The position numbers were made by a program, and so were the translations under genes. From Cyrtodaria siliqua (Eukaryota > Mollusca > Bivalvia > Adapedonta > Hiatellidae): 64,000 nt of DNA. Location: NCBI GenBank assembly GCA_037043455.1, contig JAWPHD010000002.1, positions 992,001 to 1,056,000 on the forward strand, in the 5' to 3' direction. How positions within the stretch are numbered: the stretch's first letter is position 1; each line of letters begins with the position of its first letter. Below the pieces are notes generated by a model. It did not search any database and was not told where the DNA came from. It saw nothing but the letters and a program-made list of their open reading frames with translations. This document shows, one piece after another, positions 21,519 to 32,057 of this stretch.

Positions 21519-23020
21519 GGTTTGAACAGATTCAAGAGGGGGCGAATTTGATCATGAAGTATGGTTTCTTTCGTCATTTACATTGAGTAATGGCGGTCGA
21601 TATATACGAAGAATGGTTTCCGTCCAAAACTACGCCACAGAACGAGCATGAAAAAACAAAATATCCTGCATATGTCCTTACTCCGTGTAGATTCTACTAA
21701 TTGTTTTAATACAACTGATTATTTAACAATCAATTTATCGAAACAGAAAGACAATCGTTTTTGTCTGTCTTTCGTAAATGGATTCTGACACAGACGACTA
21801 ATATTCATTTCATCCCAAAATCGTTTCCAATGGCTGTTCCATTTGGTACAATGATGTCGACGGAAATTAACGAATCTATTTAGTAATTTCCGTTATCCAA
21901 TAGGTTTGCAGAATTAATTACGGTGACAAGTTCGTACATTTCCGGAAAGAGCAGGTGCTCAAAGTTTGATGACGTCATGGTTTTTAGTGCGGAAAATGTA
22001 CATCATGGTAGGCAAACGCTTGGGTGAATTTGTTGTCTAAAGATTTTTGTTGAATCCAGGTTGAATCTGCATCAGTGCATGGTACGTTAACAGAGTCATC
22101 GTTAACAAATAAATGTATTGTTTGTTTATCTCGAGTCAAATATTGGAAAAAAATGGATATTAAGATATGCATCTGGCCTCTACTTTTTATCTGTAACGTT
22201 ATTTTAAAACATAATTTGCATGAACATTGAGTAATCTCCCTTGAATTGATACTAAAGTTATACGAGTTAGACCCTCTCCCCCTCCTCCCGCCACACCTTC
22301 GGCCTGAGACAAAACGGTATCAGGCGTATGTCTTAATTGCAGATATCGATCTAGGCTGATTAGGTCGATTAAAGCACCCAATAGCGTCGATTAGCCAAAT
22401 TTATTGGCGTGTTTTTTTCAGGAATCTAATGCTTCCCGTTTTTTCCCCCACATACAGAGCTCCAGATAAGGTGCGTATTTGCGTTATTCATAATTTCGCA
22501 TTGCCAAAATGTTGAGATTTAACCTTATTTTCACTAGGTGATTAAAAGTGTGTTACTCGGTTTTTATCGTTAGCAAAATAAAAAATCTTTGGCAGAGTAA
22601 AAAGATGATAACTTTTAAGATTCGATTTGGAAATATACATATTTTGAATCAATCTGCATAAATGCGTATTTAATATGCTGGGTTTCAAAATAATCACACT
22701 GTAAATACCTTAATTTTAACAGTAAACTTGGTTGAACATCTAGGATAAAGACCGAGTTTAGATAAAGACCGAGTTTATCACCTACCAGAATTTAGAGTGT
22801 GTCAAATTTCTGCTCACTGATTGGTCAGTTTATTTTGATTATGCTTTGTCAAATATATGAATTACGCATTAAAATTTTAAAAAAAATGCGTTAGAAATTA
22901 ACTGCGTACAAATACGCATTAGAAATTGGCGAAATGCATAAAGAACCAAATCGCTTCTGTACTTACATGTACCTCCCTTTACAGAAAAGCGTTATCATGG
23001 TCAGCAGATGTTAAACAAAA
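21519..23020. other. GSK3B upstream region (5-prime UTR/promoter side)
   Basis: This stretch lies between the divergent GSK3B and SNAPC2-like genes. A perfect CRE-like TGACGTCA is at 21970-21977, about 450 bp upstream of the GSK3B ATG. I could not define a transcription start or a 5-prime UTR exon. CCAGATAAGGTGCGTATT (about 22463) and ACAAATACGCATTAGAAATT (about 22908) are facing words that may be ends of an eroded inverted-repeat element. Confidence 0.45.
21970..21977. promoter_or_regulatory. CRE-like palindrome TGACGTCA upstream of GSK3B
   Basis: This is a perfect 8-bp CREB/ATF consensus about 450 bp upstream of the GSK3B start codon on its promoter side. Such an 8-mer also occurs by chance (others lie at about 3992, 28571 and 43160), so a function is only suggested by position. 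Confidence 0.3.
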
Positions 23021-24533
23021 TAGTTAATATGCGCAACAAAATTGGCAGTTATAATAGTTTATATGCCTTGGCAGTTCATCTTTAAAGGCAAAATAAAATT
23101 AGGCATTTTTTTATTATTTTTTTTTGGCGAAGTTACGTTTAAGATGGCGATGAGCTTTGATGAATGGGAAAATGTGGTATTTAATTTCTCATGTTAGTTA
23201 TTATGAGGTTGAGTTCAAAAAATTATTATCGAACGGTATACTTCTTCAAGAAGTTATAATGCAGTAGTAGTCGATGCCAATGCTTAGTGCTGAGAAGCAA
23301 GTAAACATATGCACATCAATATTACTGTTTTAGAAACAAACTTACGACAGGTGGCCTGGAACTCTGGGCATTTACCGACCAGTCTGTGGTACTTGTCAAA
23401 CAATTCAACAATCGATTCTTTATGGAGAGTGTTGACATTTTCGAAACTGTACAGCCAAAACAGCTGTCAAAACTGCACCGCGAAATTGAAAATTGCACCG
23501 TGTTCGCGTGAACATTTTTATTTTTTTTTCCAATTTTTTTTCAATAAAATAAAATGGAGTCGGGGGTGTTTTCAGAGGGTTGGTCGGGTTACAGTTAACT
23601 CAGTATAATTTTATTTGAAATGACATCTTCTAGTAAAAAGCATCCAAAGCTTAAGTTATTACACTTCTACATCTACATTTCGCATATCAATGCCAACTAT
23701 ATCGGTTTTTGTAAACTGTTCTGTTTTGGAAACAGTTTCAATTAATAATTTGGATCTTAAAGGTTAATCCGAGCCTTCTCTGACATTGAAAGTTTTTTTT
23801 TTTTTTGTGGCTTTTTAGGGTCAGAGGAACTCCTATGGTGAAAAACAAGGGATTACTAAAAACACACAGTAATGCACTTGTAACGATGTTTGTGGCTTTT
23901 TTTACGATAATTTAGCTTAACAGATTGATCAATTAATGTTTATTATACCAAGCTGCAATGATAAAACTGCACCTTTGTCGATTGTAGTGACACAATAAAA
24001 CATTTATGTTTTGAAGTACACTTTTTGTCTCGCCTTTTCGAAGAAAAAAAGAGACATAGGTGTTGCTTTTCCGGCTGCGAAGGCTAGGGCGAATACGTCC
24101 ACGTTCAAGTTTTGCGTTTAGGTCATTTTCTCAAACTCTGTGTGTTAGACCTTTCAAACTTTGCTTATAGTTTTATTTTTAGTGGTACATTGCAATGGGA
24201 TAAAGGAAATGTGGAAGTGACCTTGACCGCCAAGCAAAGGTCAGATAACTTAATAATTTTTCCATTAAACTTTTGCATTTAGGTCACTTTTTCACAAATT
24301 GTATGCACTAGAGCTTTCAAAATTTGCTTATAGTTGTATCTTGGTGGTACATTGCAACGTGACAAAGCAAATGTGGAAATGACTTTGACCCTCCAATCAA
24401 AGGGCAGATAACAATTTTTGCCTTCAACTTTTGCGTTGAGGTCAATTTCTCGCAAACTGTATGCACTACACCTTTCAAACTTTGCCTATAGTTGACCTTG
24501 GGTGGCACATCACAACGTGACAAAGCAAATGTG
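23021..24533. repeat. Segmental duplication partner of 44387-45875
   Basis: From TAGTTAATATGCGCAAC to GCAAATGTGG this 1.5 kb matches 44387-45875 nearly base for base, with a few small deletions such as CTATAGTTGACCTTGG missing from the other copy. It contains a Harbinger-like MITE derivative (23087-23617) and the left part of a TGTCTCGCC-type repeat. The other copy is lodged inside a tandem ACAAGAGG array, so this is the likelier source locus. Confidence 0.85.
23087..23617. mobile_element. Degenerate Harbinger-like element, shortened relative of 34718-35774
   Basis: GGCAAAATAAAATTA at the left and TATAATTTTATTTG at the right match the TIRs of the better-preserved element at 34718, but about 40 bp inside the left TIR is deleted and the terminal bases have changed. 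It retains GATGGCGATGAGCTTTGATG (23142) and a damaged version of the minus-strand exon-like sequence (TLHKESIVELFD region), lacking its intact start. Confidence 0.65.
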
Positions 24534-24800
24534 GATGTGACATTGACCCTCCAAGCAAAGGGCAGATAACCTTATAATTTTTACCCTCAACTTTTGCGTT
24601 TAGATAACTTTTTCAAAACTGTATGCACTAGACCTTTCAAACTTTGCTTATATAGTTGTATCTCGAGTGGTAAATTGCAATGTGACAAAGCAAATGTGGA
24701 TGTGATCTTGACCCTCCAAGTAAGGGGTAGATAACTTAATATGTTTTACCTTCAACATTATCATTTAGGTCACTTCCTCACAAACTTTATGCATTAGACC
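24005..24800 (+). repeat. TGTCTCGCC hairpin repeat with tandem 160-bp units
   Basis: It opens with a hairpin (TGTCTCGCCTTTTCGAAG, then AAAGAGACA) and continues with about five units of 160 bp. Each unit contains GACCTTTCAAACTTTGC, GGTACATTGCAACGTGAC, AAAGCAAATGTGG and CTTTTGCGTTTAGGTCA. A truncated second copy is within 45379-45875. No coding capacity. Confidence 0.75.
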
Positions 24801-25861
24801 TTTAGGTACATGTTTATATATACCTTACATATCTTGAGAATCCAAACACAATATAAACGTCTTTAACCAGCCGGGCCAAACCCCAAAACTGGAGCATCGA
24901 ATTATCAGTTACCAACTCATAATTCATTTTACGCATATTCAGTCCCAGGTATTCTAAGAACACATTAATAAAACCTACACTTTTAATCGGCACATAAAAA
25001 TTATACCTTATTACATGACCTGAACACATGGACAGAGTTTTGATAAACGGTTTTGTAGTGTAATTTTGTCATTATTTGGCGGGATAGCTACTTTTAACCC
25101 ATTTTCATAAAACTTTAACCTGCAACCTGACCTAGCTCATAACTTAGCAAAATATTGCCATACGTTGAAAAGCATTTCACCTATATTCATGAACTTCACA
25201 CTTATCTTCATCTTACTCCAAGGAATGTTGTTACACATGTCCAATAACTAACATTACCTAGCTCATATCTTGGCAAAAATTTGGCCTATGGTCATGAAAC
25301 TTATACAGTTCTTTCTTATCAATTATTCAATGTCATTGACATGTCAAAAAGCTGAATTTCATTATGGCAGGGTTATGAACCTTTTCATAATACTTTAACC
25401 TGAAACTAACCTTCATGTGTTGCTTGTATCTTGGCAAAGTATTGATCTATGGTCATGAAACTTTATACAGTTCTTTCTTATCAATTATTCAATGCAAAGT
25501 TTTGTCCTTTTTCATAAATTTTAACAATTAAAAAAAACACTGCTTTATAATTTATAAAGGATTATGCCCAATGTCTTCAAACTTTATTAGATTGTCCATG
25601 CTGAAATTAGCACATAGCAGGCGATACAGTGGAACACCCTTCTAGTTATATGTATAGGAATATCTTTTAAAACATCCAGCCATCCACAGTGACTAGAGCA
25701 GTACAATTAGTTTTAGTTTTAATTAATCCACTAAATGATGGCATTTGGATAACATTAGGATTTGTTAGTGTGTTTATAAAATGAGTTATGTTTTCCAGAA
25801 CTATTAACCGTTTGGAGAAAAGACGTACACATCGCATAGTGCTTCACACAGCAAGGTGACC
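24801..25861. other. SNAPC2 upstream region, no gene recognised
   Basis: A degenerate internal repeat (CATGAAACTTTATACAGTTC and TTCTTATCAATTATTCAATG at about 25295 and 25455) is present. The last 60 bp before the SNAPC2 start contain TTTTCCAG at about 25793, a possible 3-prime splice site for a 5-prime UTR exon. No TATA box or transcription start can be assigned. Confidence 0.4.
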
Positions 25862-25929
25862 ATGTCGATTCTTCTAAATGAAAAATGGAGTATTCGAGAG
25901 AAGCAGAAGCTGGAACAGCTCCTCAGATG
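25862..25929 (+). CDS. SNAPC2: SNAPC2-like exon 1 (start codon, SANT-like helix 1)
   Basis: The ATG sits in GTGACCATGTCG with A at -3, and the exon runs 22 codons plus two bases to the donor ATG|GTAACT. It encodes MSILLNEKWSIREK and then QKLEQLL; W9 and the following charged helix match the start of the Myb/SANT-like domain of SNAPC2 (pattern W-S-x-R-E-K-x-x-L-x-x-L-L). I chose this ATG because it is the first in frame and gives the expected short N-terminal tail. The GSK3B start codon is 4.3 kb upstream in the opposite direction. Confidence 0.9.
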
Positions 25930-26336
25930 GTAACTAACTGGGCTTCTGTAGTTAACCTTTTTAATATGTCTATGGTTGTTATTGTTTCCATCAAAACAAG
26001 AATTTTAATGTATTGTGGTGCCTTATTCAACATGTCATCATTCAATATTTCAGTGTGTTAGCCAATAGCCAGCCTTCTTTTGCTGTGCCATTTTTTGAAA
26101 AAATCACAGCCAATATTTGTTATTTTTATTAACAACACTTTCCACCTCTTACTCTTAATATTATTCTACTTTGTACATTTATAAAAGAAAGATGTCCTAA
26201 ACTGTATCTTTTTTACCTTTATCTATAAAAAAATAAATCCTCAGAGACACCCACTTGGCGTGGATCGGCTCTAGCACACCCTGTTTGCATATTTGCATAC
26301 CCAAGACTTGAATTTCTGCCTAAGACACTGAAATAT

Positions 26337-26610
26337 TTGTATTGCCAAGAGGGTGAGTGTTCAAGCCTCACTGGTGCCACAGAGTTAGGTTGGTGTTTTC
26401 TTTGGAGAGACTCTTTCCCTTGGCCTCAACCTTTAGATGGGGATGAAACCAGGCAGTGCCGTGACTACAATCTGAGCAGGTTAAAGGAAATTAGGAAGCT
26501 ATTGTTATATATTCACAGGCTCCTATGTATCCTTACCCTCTCTCTGGGGCTTCTCTAAATAACGTATAATGTGTTAAATAAATGAAGATCTTCAAAATTC
26601 AGTACATTTT
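26337..26610 (+). mobile_element. SINE-like element in intron 1 (family 2)
   Basis: GTGAGTGTTCAAGCCTCAC near 26353 looks like a tRNA T arm/B-box. The 3-prime part (CTCCTATGTATCCTTACC, CTCTCTGGGG, AACGTATAATGTGTT) recurs at about 37200-37300 and 59630-59700. An A/T-rich tail follows. No flanking duplication was identified. Confidence 0.55.
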
Positions 26611-26669
26611 TGATCTTTTGTATCCAAAAAAATCACCAAAAAATCTAAATTTAATAAAAAATTGATTGT

Positions 26670-26747
26670 ATAGCACCTGGTCGCTACTATTAGAGAAAAT
26701 AATACGGTTATAGCACCTGGTCGCTACTATTAGGGAAAATAATACGG
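26670..26747 (+). repeat. 39-bp direct repeat, two copies, before exon 2
   Basis: ATAGCACCTGGTCGCTACTA through AATACGGT occurs twice head to tail (26670-26708 and 26709-26747) with one substitution. The second copy ends about 30 nt before the exon 2 acceptor. Confidence 0.9.
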
Positions 26748-26776
26748 TATGTCTTATTTTGTTTTATTTATTTCAG

Positions 26777-26837
26777 TTACCCCTTAGATGCATACCAACA
26801 TATAGCAGACAAAATGAAAACCAAAGGCCCAGATCAG
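26777..26837 (+). CDS. SNAPC2: SNAPC2-like exon 2 (SANT-like helix 2)
   Basis: The acceptor TTTATTTCAG is pyrimidine-rich. The exon completes a Cys codon and encodes YPLDAYQHIADKMKTKGPDQ, ending in phase 0 at GATCAG|GTATTC. The order short loop, H/A-rich helix, K-x-K-G-P-D-Q corresponds to the second and start of the third helix of a SANT-type fold, as in SNAPC2 (residues 23-43 of this protein). Confidence 0.88.
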
Positions 26838-26975
26838 GTATTCGTTACTGTTAAACAGCATTTAAGTTTACTGTCCTAGTTCTCGATACCTTGATTCACA
26901 AGACGGTTTTTAGTTAAGACTATAATATTACTTTCTCATAGTAGAAATTCTGAAAAGGATATTTCTTGAAATTAA

Positions 26976-27180
26976 ATTGAATTGGATTTTATAGTTGCAC
27001 CAACAGCTAAGGTCGTATGTGACTTTCCAGATTTCATAGGTTCTCCTCCAGGAAATTTTCTTGCATGAGTAAAACTGACGTTTCGCAAGCCAGCTGTATA
27101 GCTTCCTCACATAAAGATTCTTGGTCCCGTGAGGGCTTGATTTCAAGTCAAAGACTAACCACTTGGCCAACAGAAGCCCC
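26976..27180 (-). mobile_element. tRNA-headed SINE (family 1), eroded copy
   Basis: Read on the minus strand it ends with GTGCAACTATAAAATCC followed by AATTCAATTC. It matches the well-preserved copies at 36848-37109 and 38054-38321 (CTTTATGTGAGGAAGCTAT, GGCTTGCGAAACGTC, CTTAGCTGTTGGTGC). The tRNA-like head is damaged. Confidence 0.75.
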
Positions 27181-27643
27181 ATACACTTCTTGAAAAAAGA
27201 AAGTGACACATTGAAATCTAGAAGTATTTATTAAGCATTACAATTAGCATCGAGGTAATCAAGTATTATTTCGACCTTCTTGCATACATATATGTAATTA
27301 ATTAAATAAAGGGTAATACAATTTGGAGTTTTTGCATTGTCTTCGTTATTATTTCAAAGGTTTAAATATATAATTGTTCAACATTTTTGTAATCAACTAT
27401 ATTAAAGTAATATGCAAAAAAACTATTTAAATAATTGTTTATAACGATCTGCAAATAATCAGATTTTTGAAATGACAATTATTCTGAATATTTCATAATT
27501 CAGTGTCCTTGATAGACACAATAGGGTATAGGGTCTAAATAACATGTACAGTGTTAATAAGCCATTTAACAACTTTCAAATTGAAGAGTTTTCGGACCAG
27601 CTGTAATTTGAATTGATCACACTATTACATGATGTCTTTGTAG
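27181..27643. other. Remainder of SNAPC2 intron 2, A/T-rich
   Basis: Unremarkable A/T-rich intron sequence; no motif or element boundary was recognised. Confidence 0.4.
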
Positions 27644-27725
27644 ATCCAGGAATATGTGGAGAAACTGAAATATTCAGTGAAATGCTCGCTACAAGCGGAA
27701 AAGAAATCCAATAGAAAGGATACTG
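27644..27725 (+). CDS. SNAPC2: SNAPC2-like exon 3 (end of SANT-like domain)
   Basis: The acceptor TGTCTTTGTAG leads into IQEYVEKLKYSVKCSLQAEK and a basic tail KKSNRKDT, ending in phase 1 at ACTG|GTACGT. The I-x-x-Y-V-E-K-L-K pattern parallels I-x-x-F-L-x-x-L-K in SNAPC2, the third helix of the SANT-like fold (residues 44-70). An ACAAGAGG-type element starts only 12 nt into the downstream intron but leaves the donor hexamer intact. Confidence 0.88.
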
Positions 27726-27737
27726 GTACGTGTTTTT

Positions 27738-28261
27738 AGCTCGACTCAGCAGAGATCAGCAGAGCTAATGCCATGGTGTGGCGTCCGTCTGTCCGTCCGT
27801 GTGTCTGTCCGTAAACTTTTATTTGTAGCGACTACTCCTCTGAAACTACTGGATGGATATTCATGAAACTTTACAGAAATGTTGCCCATGAAGTCTAGTT
27901 GATCCTAACAAAAATTCATGTTGATGTGAAATCCAAGATGGCCACCAAAGCTAAAAATAGATTTTTTAAATACAAGTTTGCAGCGACTACTTCTTGAAAG
28001 CTATAAGTGATATTGATATGGGACTTTTTCTGAAATGATCAGCATGACAAGATGTTGATCCTTGTCAAAAAATATTTTGATTCAACATTAAACATGGCTG
28101 CCAGTGGCCATCTTTGTTTACCTAGAGTTATATGGTAAAAACTTCAACTTCTAGCGACTACTCCTCTGAAACTACTTGACAGATTTTTATGAAACTTCAC
28201 AGGAATGCTGATCTAGCTATCAAAATCTATCAGTAGAGCTCCAAGGTCATTGACCTCTTGT
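27738..28261 (-). mobile_element. ACAAGAGG-type element just downstream of the exon 3 donor
   Basis: In reverse complement it begins ACAAGAGGTCAATGACCTTG and ends in the AGCTCTGCTGATCTCTGCTG, AGTCGAGCT terminal stem. GACGGACGGACGCCAC-type runs precede the stem. It is about half the length of other copies (one and a half internal units). Confidence 0.85.
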
Positions 28262-28570
28262 TTCTGTTTTTTCTGGAATATTTTAAACCTACATGCTCAT
28301 CGAGATTATGTTGGTGTCGAATGTCCGTCGTCGCAATAAACTTGTACATGGGAATCACTTTGTATGTTGCCAAGACTTAGTGTCCGTTGTCGCAAAAACT
28401 TAAAGGGTCCTCCAAATTGAAAAATAAAGTGATTTTAAATGAAAGCTTATTATAAAAGAATGTCAATGTCATCGTCCGTTTTCTCAAAACCCGTTGATAA
28501 ATGCAAGTTTTACAGGTATGAAGTTTACCTGTACACAAAAAAAAAAGGTGCGCGATCGATCTTCGGAAAA

Positions 28571-28596
28571 TGACGTCATAAGGGACGACCAATCAC
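28571..28596. promoter_or_regulatory. CRE-like site and CCAAT box inside the THAP transposon
   Basis: TGACGTCA at 28571-28578 and CCAATCA at about 28589 lie 130-160 bp upstream of the THAP frame's ATG. They would suit an internal promoter of the original transposon. Function today is unlikely. Confidence 0.3.
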
Positions 28597-28727
28597 ATCT
28601 TCCGTACAAACTACCTAATTTACATAATCAATTATGGCGCGTATCTATGTGTAAACAAACCGTTACTCTTGTTGGATGTCCATTTTTCTCATATAGCCTA
28701 AGTGTTTTAAACCCTGGAATATTATTG

Positions 28728-28905
28728 ATGTGTTCATTAAGCTTTTGTAGAAAAAGTAAACAGGAAGGAAGTGTAAGTCTACACACATTTCCATGTTGCC
28801 GTCACCAAACTAAATGGATTGAACTTGTTTTGCAAAACGGTGTGAAATGGAATTTTTCAGAGCACTCTCGCGTATGTTCGGACCATTTTACTGAGAAAGA
28901 TTTTT
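28728..28905 (+). pseudogene. THAP zinc-finger N-terminus of a Kolobok-like transposase, split by a LINE
   Basis: ATG at 28728 opens MCSLSFCRKSK. The C2-CH zinc ligands are visible: C2, C7 (C-x4-C), then C50 and H53 in RVCSDHF, 42 residues later, within the THAP range. FP at 21-22, W30 and the HF-T-x-x-D-F end are also THAP hallmarks. At KDF the frame runs into 25 T's of the LINE. The other side resumes FDDMHL at 30534 and meets a stop. The protein would have bound transposon ends. An in-frame leader upstream (from 28494) is open but shows no domain. Confidence 0.82.
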
Positions 28906-30521
28906 TTTTTTTTTTTTTTTTTTTTCAGTTTCAGCAATTATAGCCCATTTATTCAGAAAGTAATTCTCATTTTACAGCAGAAGTATATAAATAATAATAA
29001 TCAAATAAACAATAAATAATTAACATATACAATATCACTTTCACTCATCACTTTCATTCTACAGGTACATTTGATATATTTTTGGCTAATAAAAGCATTC
29101 GACTGAAAAAGTGTTTTGGACTTGACTGTGTGCATTCTCAATTGTTAATTATTTTCGATACATACTATTCTATTGTTTATAATTAAAATCCAGTCAACTG
29201 GTAGGGCCTAGATTGGTCAATATTCAGCATTTTTTAATATGTGATAGAGAGCTGTACCAAGTCATGGATTTGGATTGTTCAGAAGGTTGTTCAGAGATAC
29301 ATACACAGGCTGCTTGGAAAAGGAGTGATGTATGAATTAGAACTTGTTAGAGCGACTCAGAAATTCAAGTTTTGATACCGAGTATATTATTATATTTATG
29401 CCATCTTCTTTCAAAAGACGACAATTTATTATTTTTAGTAGCAATATATTTAATAGCTTTAAAAGCACACTTCAGTCTGTTACTAAGAGCAATAACTGAT
29501 AAAGGAGAATTTAGCTTTTTTGCTGAAAATATATAATATTTAATCTCTAAAATAATAAATAGCTCCTCTGGTGTAAGCTTTTCACCAATATTAAATATAA
29601 ATAGTTCTTCTATAAAAGATATGTTTATGTCATGCCTTCGAAGCCATGACTGTACCTTTTGTAAAAAAGATTTAGTTATAGGGCACGTCCAAAGTAAATG
29701 AGTTATTGTTTCCTCCTGATCGCAGGTTGAGCATATTGGACTAGGGATGGCTTTTATATTATATAAGTATTTTTTTGTTGGTAATATTCTATGATTAATT
29801 CTAGTTTGAAACCATTGAAGATTGGAACTATAATTATATTTGAAAGGTGACATGAATATATCTTTCCAAGTTTCTTCTGAGATATTATAAACTTGTTCCC
29901 ATTTAGCAATTGCAGTTGGTTTTTCGTGATTATTATTAAGTATGTTATAAAAGTCCTTACAGCCTTTTTTTGCCTTAAGGTAAATATGAATATATGTTGG
30001 AAGTAAAGGGTTCTGTAGTTTTTTACTTCCTATATTTATTTTATTTTTTATTGCAAAAGATTTAATGGCTTTGATTATTCCATTGAATTCTACAAAGTTC
30101 GTTTTAATGTTATATTTATTTTTAAATTCTGTTTCTGTTAAGAGTTCACCTTCGTTAGAAACAATGTCATTTATAAAGTACACCCCCTTATCATTCCACA
30201 TTTTTTTGTTAATTGGTAATCCTCCTATTTTTATATCTTTGTTATGAAATATAGGTATTTGAAGAAGTTCTTCTATAGATTTAATTTTATTTAACTCCAA
30301 TAACGAGTTATGAGATGACAAGACATCAATCCAAAAGGTGTTGCTTATTTTTGTAATAATGTGTTCGGTAAAAGAACTTCCGTAGTTTATTAAGTTTTCT
30401 AAGCTTATGTCTTTATCTATTATTTTAGTCCAGTTTCCATCATTACAAAGTAATCTTCGAATCCATGTTGCTTTCAATGATTTAATAAAAGCTTTAGTAT
30501 TGATCATTTTCAGACCTCCTT
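28905..30521 (-). mobile_element. 5-prime-truncated Tx1/L1-type LINE with poly(A) and 14-bp duplication
   Basis: On the minus strand the insert ends in a poly(A) tail (25 T's at 28901-28925). CTGAGAAAGATTTT flanks both sides (28891-28904 and 30522-30535), overlapping the T run. A long frame covers the C-terminal part of ORF2 only. Between the ORF2 stop and the tail is about 440 bp of 3-prime UTR. Target-primed reverse transcription with 5-prime truncation explains this structure. It is inserted in the THAP frame of the TTAA transposon. Confidence 0.9.
29365..30521 (-). CDS. LINE ORF2 C-terminal fragment (Tx1/L1-type), truncated
   Basis: This is an open frame of about 385 codons with GGLKM-x-x-x-x-x-F near its start. 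The GGL motif and K-x-TWIRRLL-x-x-x-x-x-W lie in the region after the reverse transcriptase of L1-like ORF2 proteins. Later come W-x-x-R-I-NHRILPT and a CCHC box with the pattern C-x2-C-x7-H-x4-C (CSTC ... THLLWTC), typical of L1/Tx1 C-termini. Endonuclease and reverse-transcriptase domains are missing. Absence of stops over almost 1.2 kb means the insertion is young. The annotated frame can be extended to 30543 only because the flanking target supplies an ATG. Confidence 0.85.
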
Positions 30522-30535
30522 CTGAGAAAGATTTT

Positions 30536-31945
30536 GATGACATGCACTTATGAAACGAAAAAGAGATTACATTAACTCTATCAGTTCAGACGTGGATAAC
30601 ATAATTATTTTTTTTGGTGTCCGGAAATATAACTTTCCAAAATTAATTCATATTTGCCAATGTACGAATATTTTTAGAGGGAACGGTAAATTAACATTCT
30701 ACGGTAAATATTTTTAACTGTGATGTTCGGGGCAATCTCACCTTCGTTGTTTACGGTAATTACGAAAATCCATCCATTAATGATCACTTATTGGTAATTA
30801 TGCGGCTATTTTATAAACAGTCTAAAATTACGGTACTCAACTTGGGCAAACTGTAAAACCTGTGAAATCAGTAAACCGAGACACACTTTACACGCGGTTA
30901 CAGTTATTTATTCCTTTGAATTTTGCGGTGAGTGAGCGGTACACTGTTTGATCTGTGGAACTGTCACGTTCTAGCCACAAGTGTAGTTATATGCTGGCTA
31001 ATGCGGACTGTGTAATAGTATACTGGGCTATATGCGATTCAATCCACAACAGTGAACTAATAAAAAATGTGTAAACAATGAACTAATGAACAATTATGAC
31101 ATCTAGTTTATTATATTAAATTATTATATTTTGTTTGAAATGTAGCAATGAACTTTATTGAATAATGAGACAATGTAATTTTAAAACATGTTGATTATTT
31201 TATTACAAAATAAAAACATAGAAGGTATTGCAGAAAATAAATTAAAATTATAAAATAGTCGTGTTCTTTATCCATTTAATTGCACCATCATGTTATTCCT
31301 CAAATTGAAGCTAAAAAACAAAGCATGCCATGCTTATAGTATGAAATAAAAAAATAGTTCATGTGTCTGTACAAACAGACAACAAATCGCACAGCACTTT
31401 ACCTGTGTGAGCGAGACCGTATTTTTTTGCTAGTAATGCCAGATAATGGAATGGCCCACTAGCTACGACAGCGACAACACAAAACAACCCGTAACACCTA
31501 CATTGGAAAGGTTTTACCTGGTTTAGACAATTGTTTCAACACGCGCCTGACCGATTACACAAAATTATAGCATGGGTCAGTAATAATGTAATTGTTTCAA
31601 AATGACTCGTTAATAACAGTAAAAAATCACGATCAAAAACTTTTTATTTAATTGCATCAAACAAGTTACAATTAAATTCATTGAAGTATATTCTGCTGCC
31701 TCTGTTGGTAATTATCGAGATGCAATCAGCAATTAGAAGTCGTTGATCGTAATTTTAACCTGTCATTTTCGGCGAATAATTCATCTTTTCCCGATGTCCG
31801 AATTTATAAAAGCATCAAAACTATTGAAATAAGATTGATTTCTTAATATGTCCGAGCACTAGTTTTATTATTTTCTTCAATTAATTAGGTGTCCGGAATT
31901 AATGAGTGTCCGGACTCATTGAGTAAATACAGTAGGTATCAAAAC
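30536..31945. other. A/T-rich interior of the THAP transposon, possibly a further nested element
   Basis: Between the THAP frame's resumption (30536) and its tail (31955) lie 1.4 kb without a credible frame. GTGTCCGGA occurs near 30619 and twice at 31893-31915, so an additional inverted-repeat element may be nested here. I could not confirm ends or a target duplication. Confidence 0.35.
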
Positions 31946-31951
31946 TTAAAA

Positions 31952-32057
31952 CCAATGCTGAAACCTGGCGCAATTCACCGATTCTCAGATTTGCAGACCC
32001 ACAGACGGAGACACAGTCACAGGATGAAGACATTGAAAAATCTAATATCATGAGTTT
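31952..32057 (+). pseudogene. Separated THAP tail fragment (LKPGAI motif)
   Basis: One frame reads PMLKPGAIHRFSDLQTHRRR up to a TGA at about 32055. L-K-P-x-A-V/I-P-x-x-F is the conserved motif that closes THAP domains, so this is probably the continuation of the THAP frame at 28728 displaced by insertions or an intron. The Pro of the motif is replaced by His. Confidence 0.5.

Noticed and set aside
23144..23176. Plus-strand mini exon MAMSFDEWENV followed by GTATTT
   Set aside because: Only 11 codons with a weak donor, repeated within a mobile element (also near 44489 and 34809); no continuation was found.
28494..28727. Upstream part of the 149-codon frame as protein
   Set aside because: The THAP domain starts canonically at the ATG at 28728; the upstream codons show no domain and contain promoter-like CRE and CCAAT motifs.
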